Source: Desulfosarcina widdelii
Lineage (GTDB): Bacteria > Desulfobacterota > Desulfobacteria > Desulfobacterales > Desulfosarcinaceae
Direction of reading: 5' to 3'
Assembly (NCBI RefSeq): GCF_009688965.1
Contig: NZ_AP021875.1
Location: 1,302,001-1,366,000 of the forward strand
Length of the DNA: 64,000 nt
Shown: piece after piece, positions 58,915 through 64,000 of the stretch
Layout: each line of letters opens with the position of its first letter
How positions within the stretch are numbered: the stretch's first letter is position 1
The notes under the pieces: generated by a model
What the model was told of the DNA's origin: nothing
Databases searched by the model: none
What the model saw: the letters and a program-made list of their open reading frames with translations, nothing else
Position numbers and translations under genes: made by a program

Positions 58915-59779
58915 CTCGCAAACATTCGGTAACGTCGGCGTAGTTTGACGGGTAGGTCCATTTATAAACTTTTGATGCAGCCATGGCTTCATGTGTAAAA
59001 TTCAGCAACATTAAATACTTGGCTACTTTCTTGGCCAGTTTGGGATCCGTTGTGGCACAAGCCGCAAACGGCCATTCGGGATACAAACGGGTGCTGTGGA
59101 CAAAGGGGTAGCTGTCCTCCATTTTATTGATAATCCTGAAATCCTGCATACGGATAATTCCTTCGGATTCCATCCGCTCCAGGGTATCGGAACGAACGGT
59201 GCCCACATCGGCCATTCCCTGCTTGATCGCCAGCACAACCTTGTCATGGGTTCCACCCTGGACGAATGTCGAGCAGTCTTTCTTGGGATTGACACCCTGT
59301 TCCAGCAAAAGTCTCCAGGCCATCTGGGCACCGCCGAATGACGAATATTTAACGCACATCAATTTCTTGCCTTTGATATCCTGAATGCTTTTGACAGAAC
59401 TGTCGTTGCGCACGAACAGGACGCCGCCGAACTCCTTTAAGGCGATATCCTTTTTGCGATTGATCATCGTACTGATTGCCGTGAGACCATATTGGTCCTT
59501 GAAACGGGCATAAAAAGCGGAGTTAGCTAAAAGAAAATCGATTTCCTTGTTTTTGAGAGCCGGTTCGATTTCAACGAATTTCAGGGGGACCAGGACACAT
59601 CTGGTCTTCAGCCTTTTTCCCAGGTAATCGGCGGTAGGCCCCCATTTTTCCTGGGCTTTTGCCACCCCTCGTTTTGCCAGGACGCCAAATCGAATGTCCT
59701 GCTGAGCATAAGCAGAAGCCAGACCTGTTAAAAGAAAGGCAATTGTTACAACAAATGTAATAACTGTCCGTTTTCGCAT
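58898..59779 (-). CDS. PhnD-like phosphate/phosphonate-type substrate-binding protein
   Basis: About 293 residues. A signal peptide (MRKRTVITFVVTIAFLLTGL then ASAYA) is followed by a periplasmic binding fold: IRFGVLAKRGVAKAQEKWGP, EIDFLLANSAFYARFKDQYG, VLFVRNDSSVKSIQDIKGKK, SSFGGAQMAWRLLLEQG, VVLAIKQGMADVGTVRSDTL. This is the PhnD/TauT-like group that also occurs with histidine kinases. No ABC permease or ATPase genes are adjacent, so the ligand and partner are unknown. I use ATG 59779 with GGAGG 8 bases upstream; ATG 59794 overlaps that site. Confidence 0.82.
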   Translation of the reverse strand: MRKRTVITFVVTIAFLLTGLASAYAQQDIRFGVLAKRGVAKAQEKWGPTADYLGKRLKTRCVLVPLKFVEIEPALKNKEIDFLLANSAFYARFKDQYGLTAISTMINRKKDIALKEFGGVLFVRNDSSVKSIQDIKGKKLMCVKYSSFGGAQMAWRLLLEQGVNPKKDCSTFVQGGTHDKVVLAIKQGMADVGTVRSDTLERMESEGIIRMQDFRIINKMEDSYPFVHSTRLYPEWPFAACATTDPKLAKKVAKYLMLLNFTHEAMAASKVYKWTYPSNYADVTECLRVIGML

Positions 59780-60201
59780 GCGTTGTTCCTCCATTTTCGT
59801 GCGGGCTGTAGTTATTTAATGTCTTGAGCACCTACCGCTTGCAAATGAAACAAATTTTCCTGCAGATTTCCGATATGGAGTGTTTCGGCATCAAACCGAA
59901 AAAACTCAATTTAAATTTGGAATGCAAATAGCGTGACAAATTTTACACACCGTTTTCATCTGCTTGGTGAAATCAATTTTTTGTGAGAGGCAATTAGGCC
60001 GGATGAAAAAAAATGCAGCTCAAACAGGTGGATCGGGAAAGATTGCAGGAGGGGTGCGAAGATCTGGTGAAGGCGTAAACAGTACCGATCGCGTCATGCG
60101 GATTTTATAAACCTGCCCCGGACGAGATCCGGGGCATCCAGAACCTCTGAAATGAAAGAAAATTTGGTTTTTTACGAGGTCATCAAGCCTGACCTGTGTG
60201 A
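59780..60201. other. Intergenic region with a REP-like hairpin
   Basis: About 420 bases. TGCCCCGGA (60114-60122) and TCCGGGGCA (60128-60136) form a perfect 9-bp stem around CGAGA, resembling dispersed REP-like repeats. ATCAAGCCTGACCT and ATCAAAGCCTGACCT, 5 bases apart at about 60180-60213, are near-identical and include the hisHF stop codon. No gene seen. Confidence 0.5.
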
Positions 60202-61773
60202 TCAAAGCCTGACCTCTACCTTGTCTTTGAGGTAATTTTTGACAGCGGCGATGGGAACTTCACGCCGGTGGAAGATTCCCGCCGCCAATGCCGACTCGGC
60301 ATCGGTATTCCGGAAGACCTCTGCAAAATGGGCCTCGCAGCCAGCCCCGCTGGAGGCGATCACGGGAATGGTCACCGCCTTTTTGACGGCGTTGATCAGT
60401 TCGATATCGAACCCTTGATTGGTGCCGTCACGATCGATGCAGTTGAGCAGAATCTCTCCCGCCCCGAGTTCCTCGCAGGACCGCGCCAGGGTTACGGCGT
60501 CCACATCCCGCCCTTCCCTTCCGCCTTTTATCGTGCATTGAAACCAGCAGTAGCGCTCTCCTGCGGGTCCCGGGATGGCGGTTTCGACGGTAAGGTGGGA
60601 AGTTACGTCCGGAGATTGTACATACACGCGGCGGGGATCGATGGATATCACCACGGCCTGGTTTCCGTAGACGAAAGAAATCTGCTCAATGGCGCTTTTT
60701 CCGCTCTTTTTGCCGCTTTTCAGGTACTCTTCCACGATAAGAACGGCATCGGAACCGATGGAAATTTTATCCGCACCGGATCGAAAGTATTCGTCGGCCA
60801 CCTCCAGAGCGGTGTAGGAGCGGCCGTTCTTGTCAGTAAAATCACGGATGCCGCCGCCAATGGTCAGCGGGACAAACACATTTTTCGATGTCTCCTTGAG
60901 AACTTGAATCATGGGCATATCCGCCAGGGGAAAATCGCGGAATCCGGTAATGTTGAGAAATGTCACCTCGTCGGCGCCTTCTTCGAAATATCGTCCGGCC
61001 AGTTCCACGGGTTTTCCGAGATTGCGCACGTTGCCCGCCTCCCTGACGTCGTACTGGTCCCCCTTGGTGACCACCAGATCGCCCCGGTCATTGGCCCGCA
61101 CATCGAGGCAGGCGATGATGCGCTTGGCCAGACGGGTCTGCTCGGGACACTTCTCGGGTATCGATATCCGGCGTTCCTCACGGATAAAATTCTCCAACAG
61201 CTTCAATCCCGTTGCCCCACTCTTCTCTGGATGAAACTGTGTCCCCAAAATATTGCCCTTCTGGACCGCACTGACAAAAGGGTATCCGTAATCGGTAAGG
61301 GTGAGCACCGTTGCAGGATCATCGGCCACGGCATGGTAGGAGTGGACGAAATAGAGCTTCTCGTCCCCATCGAGGCCGTCGAACAGATGGGTGGGTTGCT
61401 GCACGCGGATTCCGTTCCAGCCGATGTGCGGGACGGACAGGTCCACCGTAAACCGCCGCACCCGCCCGGGCAGCACGCCCAGCCCCTTGACTTCGGGGGA
61501 TTCCTCGCTGCCCTCGAACAGGGCCTGCATGCCGACGCAGATCCCCAGAAACGGCCGTCCGGAATCCAGGAAAGTCAACAGCGGTTCAACGAACCGCTTC
61601 TCGTGCAAAATGGTCATCATGCTGCCGAAGCTGCCAACACCGGGAAAAACCAGTTTCTCGGCGTTCACGATATCCCGATCCGATGCGGCCACACGAACCG
61701 TCTCACCCAGTTTCTCGATGGCGTTGATCACGCTGCGAACATTCCCTGCGCCATAATCCAGCAAGGTAATCAT
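60202..61773 (-). CDS. Bifunctional imidazole glycerol phosphate synthase (HisH-HisF fusion)
   Basis: 523 residues. The N-terminal glutaminase (1 to about 205) starts ITLLDYGAGNVRSVINAIEK and has the nucleophile Cys in FLGICVGMQALFEG and the catalytic His/Glu in LGTQFHPEKSGATG. The C-terminal cyclase (about 215-523) is a TIM barrel with RIIACLDVRANDRGDLVVTK (catalytic Asp), VPLTIGGGIRDF, KISIGSDAV, AGEILLNCIDRDGTNQG and VIASSGAG. Ammonia from glutamine is used to form IGP and AICAR in histidine synthesis. In most bacteria these are two proteins; a fusion resembles eukaryotic HIS7. I chose ATG 61773 (MITLLDYGAG) after GAGG; a long open frame upstream to 61971 is non-homologous. Confidence 0.92.
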   Translation of the reverse strand: MITLLDYGAGNVRSVINAIEKLGETVRVAASDRDIVNAEKLVFPGVGSFGSMMTILHEKRFVEPLLTFLDSGRPFLGICVGMQALFEGSEESPEVKGLGVLPGRVRRFTVDLSVPHIGWNGIRVQQPTHLFDGLDGDEKLYFVHSYHAVADDPATVLTLTDYGYPFVSAVQKGNILGTQFHPEKSGATGLKLLENFIREERRISIPEKCPEQTRLAKRIIACLDVRANDRGDLVVTKGDQYDVREAGNVRNLGKPVELAGRYFEEGADEVTFLNITGFRDFPLADMPMIQVLKETSKNVFVPLTIGGGIRDFTDKNGRSYTALEVADEYFRSGADKISIGSDAVLIVEEYLKSGKKSGKSAIEQISFVYGNQAVVISIDPRRVYVQSPDVTSHLTVETAIPGPAGERYCWFQCTIKGGREGRDVDAVTLARSCEELGAGEILLNCIDRDGTNQGFDIELINAVKKAVTIPVIASSGAGCEAHFAEVFRNTDAESALAAGIFHRREVPIAAVKNYLKDKVEVRL

Positions 61774-61891
61774 TGGTCTGCATCCTCTGTAAATTGAACG
61801 ATTTCGGTACCCGTTGACGCGCGGTACTCCAAGAGAACCCCGTTTCTTACACCATCGACCCACTGAGCTCAACCGGTTTTTGGCATATCGA

Positions 61892-62782
61892 TCATGTGAC
61901 CATTCGGCTGGAAACGCAGGCCCGGCAGGTGCCGGACCGATGATTGGCGGCATCGGAGAGGGAAAGCACACCGATGATGCGCTGGGGATCCGCGTCGTGC
62001 ACGAAAATGCGGCTCATGTCTCCTAAAAGCATGATCGTCATGGCCTGATTGACGGAAGCCGTTTGATCGCAGGAGACCACCGGCCGGCTCATGACCGAAG
62101 CGGCGTCGGCATCCGGGGCAACGCCATGGCGCCAGGCCACAATCAGGTCGGTTTTGGAAATGACGCCGGCGGGATGGCCCGTTCCTTCCGTCACCAGAAC
62201 CGCGCTCATCCGGTGACTTGTAAGGGCCTCGATTACGGCAAATAAGGTGTCGTCCCTACGACTGTCGATCACTCGGGGCGTCATCACCTCCGCCACGGTG
62301 GATTCGGCCGGTGCTGGGACATCCAAAAGATCCGCGGGTTGATGTGACCGGCTTTTGCGGCACTTGCGGCAAATCTGAAATACCAGTCCAAGGATGTCGC
62401 CATAATTGAGCATGCCCTCGTAGCGGTCGGCATGGGCTCCGACCACAAAAAGCTGATGAATGCCGCTGCTTCGCATGCTGTCTAACGCATGGTCCAGCCC
62501 ATCGTCCGAAAAACAGGTCTGCAGCGGAGCGACCATGATTGCTTCCAGCGGCGTATCCACGGGCAGGTCGGCATAATAGGCGCCGACCATATCGGTTTTG
62601 GCCACAATCCCGGTCGGTGCCCCTTCGCCGTCCGTAACCAGTAGGGCATCGGCTTTGTATTTGATCATCCGCCCAACGCCGGTGGCAATGGATGCCGTCC
62701 CCTCCAAAGAAACGATCTGACGCCGCATGGCCTCTTTGACCCGCATACCGCTCAGTACACTTCGGGTTGTGGCGGTGGTCAT
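61892..62782 (-). CDS. CBS-domain protein with four CBS motifs
   Basis: 296 residues arranged as two CBS pairs: about 10-70 (VKEAMRRQIVSLEG, GIVAKTDMVGAYY), 80-135 (MVAPLQTCFSDDGL, LFVVGAHADRYEGMLNYGD), 165-220 (VAEVMTPRVIDSRRDD, GVISKTDLIVAWRHG) and 225-285 (VMSRPVVSCDQTAS, IIGVLSLSDAANH). CBS pairs sense adenine nucleotides. Cys residues (ICRKCRKSRS) between the pairs could bind metal. No catalytic domain is joined. Another CBS gene lies 23 bases upstream in the same operon. Confidence 0.85.
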   Translation of the reverse strand: MTTATTRSVLSGMRVKEAMRRQIVSLEGTASIATGVGRMIKYKADALLVTDGEGAPTGIVAKTDMVGAYYADLPVDTPLEAIMVAPLQTCFSDDGLDHALDSMRSSGIHQLFVVGAHADRYEGMLNYGDILGLVFQICRKCRKSRSHQPADLLDVPAPAESTVAEVMTPRVIDSRRDDTLFAVIEALTSHRMSAVLVTEGTGHPAGVISKTDLIVAWRHGVAPDADAASVMSRPVVSCDQTASVNQAMTIMLLGDMSRIFVHDADPQRIIGVLSLSDAANHRSGTCRACVSSRMVT

Positions 62783-62805
62783 GAGCCTGTCCTTTCCATT
62801 GGCGG

Positions 62806-63273
62806 TCAGTCGACCAGGTAACGCTGCAGCAGGTGGTAAAACAGGTCGGAAATGTAAACGATGCCGACAACCTGCCCATCACTGACCACGGGAAGCCGTC
62901 GGACATGGCGCTTGATCATGATGTCCACAATGGTCATCAGATGGGTACGCGGTTCGATGGTCAGCACATCCGGGGTCATCAGATCGCCCACTTGAATCGA
63001 TTTGACCCGGCCCAGCAGATCGCCGAATGCCCGGGCCTGATCGGTTTCGGTCAATTCCTGCCATACATTGGCATGGCGCGGCTGGACGAAAAGCAGGATA
63101 TCGTACATGGAGAGCATGCCCACCAGTTTATCGGCATCGTCGGTGACCATCAGACCGAAAACCTTCTTGCCCTGCTGTTGGCTGGCCTCCTTGAAACGCT
63201 TGACCGCTTCGGCGATGGTATTGTCCGGTTTCAAGGTCGTAAAGCTTGTGGCCATTACATCGCTGGCAAGCAT
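62806..63273 (-). CDS. CBS-domain protein (one CBS pair)
   Basis: 155 residues with two CBS motifs (ASDVMATSFTTLKPDNTIAE with KLVGMLSMYDILLF, and VGDLMTPDVLTIEPRTHLMT with VVGIVYISDLFYHLL). GGAG precedes the ATG by 8 bases. Likely a small ligand-sensing partner of the four-CBS protein downstream. Target unknown. Confidence 0.85.
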   Translation of the reverse strand: MLASDVMATSFTTLKPDNTIAEAVKRFKEASQQQGKKVFGLMVTDDADKLVGMLSMYDILLFVQPRHANVWQELTETDQARAFGDLLGRVKSIQVGDLMTPDVLTIEPRTHLMTIVDIMIKRHVRRLPVVSDGQVVGIVYISDLFYHLLQRYLVD

Positions 63274-63415
63274 GGTCGAAACTCCTTTGGGAATTTTACC
63301 GTGGTGTTCTTTCCATCGCCGAATGTAAACGCCACGGCCGTGACACCTTCGGCCTGAATGACTGCAGGTCTGGCGGCGGAAAGTTCGAAATGCAGCGTTT
63401 CGGTGGGCCCACCGT

Positions 63416-64000
63416 TTATGATCGCCGGCCCGATCTGGGGGTTCGCCTCAAAAGCACCACGGTGGCGCCCGTCCCTCCGTCGCAAGGCCTGGCGCTGGTG
63501 AAGGCGATGACCCAGCGCTTCCACTCCCCCCGGGTCAGCCAATCGAACACCCGGCGTTTGATTACCGGAGGTCCCGGGCTGCAGCGCCCCCGGCCGTGGA
63601 CCACCAGCACCGTACGCTTTCCGGCAGCGATGACCCGGCGCATGAATTCGTTGAAGTCGTCCCGGGCTGCGGAAACGTTCAGGCCGTGCAGATCCACATG
63701 GGCTTCGATAGAGAAATGCCCGCCGTGAATGCGCCGAAACAGTTCCGGCGGCATCCATTCCGGCCCGCCTTCCACATATTCGGCGGTGTGCCGAACCACG
63801 AACCCCTCGCCGGTTTCCACCAGCCGCCTGAGCTTTTCCATGGCTTCGGCATCGGGGTCTTCGCAGTCCTGTCGACCGGCGGAATACCGCCGCTGAAACA
63901 GCTCGGCCTCTTTCCTGACGGCCAGGGGAACCACGTCGGCCATGGCATTTTTGAACAACCGGTACTCTTCTGCGGGCGTAAGGGGTCTGGCTGGCAGTTC
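63416..64000 (-). CDS. Smr-domain protein (5' end beyond window)
   Basis: The frame is open from the right edge (residues PARPLTPAEEYRLFKNAM) to the stop at 63416, about 194 residues in view. The Smr domain is at the C-terminus: EAHVDLHGLNVSAARDDFNE, VLVVHGRGRCSPGPPVIKRR and AFTSARPCDGGTGATVVLL, including the DLHG and HGRG signatures. Standalone Smr proteins are nicking or RNA-cleaving enzymes; some act in ribosome rescue. The N-terminal acidic-basic stretch is typical of YdaL/SmrB-like proteins. The region 63274-63415 between this gene and the CBS gene has no gene of its own. Confidence 0.88.
   Translation of the reverse strand, partial: ELPARPLTPAEEYRLFKNAMADVVPLAVRKEAELFQRRYSAGRQDCEDPDAEAMEKLRRLVETGEGFVVRHTAEYVEGGPEWMPPELFRRIHGGHFSIEAHVDLHGLNVSAARDDFNEFMRRVIAAGKRTVLVVHGRGRCSPGPPVIKRRVFDWLTRGEWKRWVIAFTSARPCDGGTGATVVLLRRTPRSGRRS

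Noticed and set aside
63255..63758. 167-codon minus-strand frame overlapping the Smr gene
   Set aside because: It is out of frame with the conserved Smr motifs; its last 50 residues look protein-like but have no start or ribosome site.

Overview
The window looks like a chromosomal segment of a Gram-negative, anaerobic bacterium of the Desulfobacterota (former Deltaproteobacteria; a Desulfosarcina/Desulfococcus-type genome is my best guess, by inference). The reasons are a four-subunit 2-oxoacid:ferredoxin oxidoreductase operon, an LPS-export cluster (kdsA-kdsC-lptC-lptA-lptB) joined to rpoN-hpf-ptsN-rapZ-EIIA(Man), a DUF39 homocysteine-biosynthesis protein, and an ISNCY-type transposase of a kind common in this group. 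Core genes are GC-rich; several cargo genes in the middle are strikingly AT-rich.

Layout. 1-8.6 kb (minus strand): one long run from a P-loop protein through ferredoxin and the alpha, beta and gamma subunits of the oxidoreductase to hisC, cmk, rpsA, sppA and a ParA-type ATPase cut by the window edge. 8.7-24 kb: a NamZ-like muramidase (DUF1343), small unknown genes, plsB, a MurU-AmgK-like fusion, dapB, cheX, then alaS, recA, thpR, DUF39 and an M23 peptidase on the minus strand. 24.2-33.8 kb (plus strand): kdsA-kdsC-lptCAB-rpoN-hpf-ptsN-rapZ-EIIA(Man), then gapA-tpiA-secG and tRNA-Leu(GAG).

33.8-54.8 kb is a tandem array of integrated elements in tRNA-Leu(GAG). A 55-bp copy of the tRNA 3' part recurs at 50,775-50,829, and a 17-bp copy at 54,819-54,835. 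The first element (about 17 kb) has an integrase whose 5' part is missing, a replication-type AAA ATPase followed by a palindrome-rich origin-like region, and a head/packaging module (possible small terminase, TerL, portal, scaffold, major capsid, cement-like protein, connector, stopper), but no tail, lysis or lysogeny-control genes. This resembles a capsid-forming phage-inducible chromosomal island (cf-PICI) more than a normal prophage. It carries three AT-rich cargo genes: a PD-(D/E)XK-like protein, a membrane-anchored TPR protein and a large membrane protein. A 1,676-bp insertion sequence splits the portal gene, with a 6-bp target duplication. The second element is a remnant: integrase tail, SEC-C protein, broken nitroreductase, a PLP-dependent ammonia-lyase-like gene and an AbiEi/AbiEii toxin-antitoxin pair.

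54.9-64 kb: a looser accessory region with a PilZ protein, an SRAP (YedK) DNA-protein crosslink protein, a probable modified-DNA-directed HNH endonuclease, a MerR-like regulator and a PhnD-like binding protein, then core genes again: a fused HisH-HisF, two CBS-domain proteins and an Smr-domain protein cut by the window edge. The 34-58 kb stretch therefore concentrates mobile and defence-type genes next to an otherwise ordinary core chromosome.
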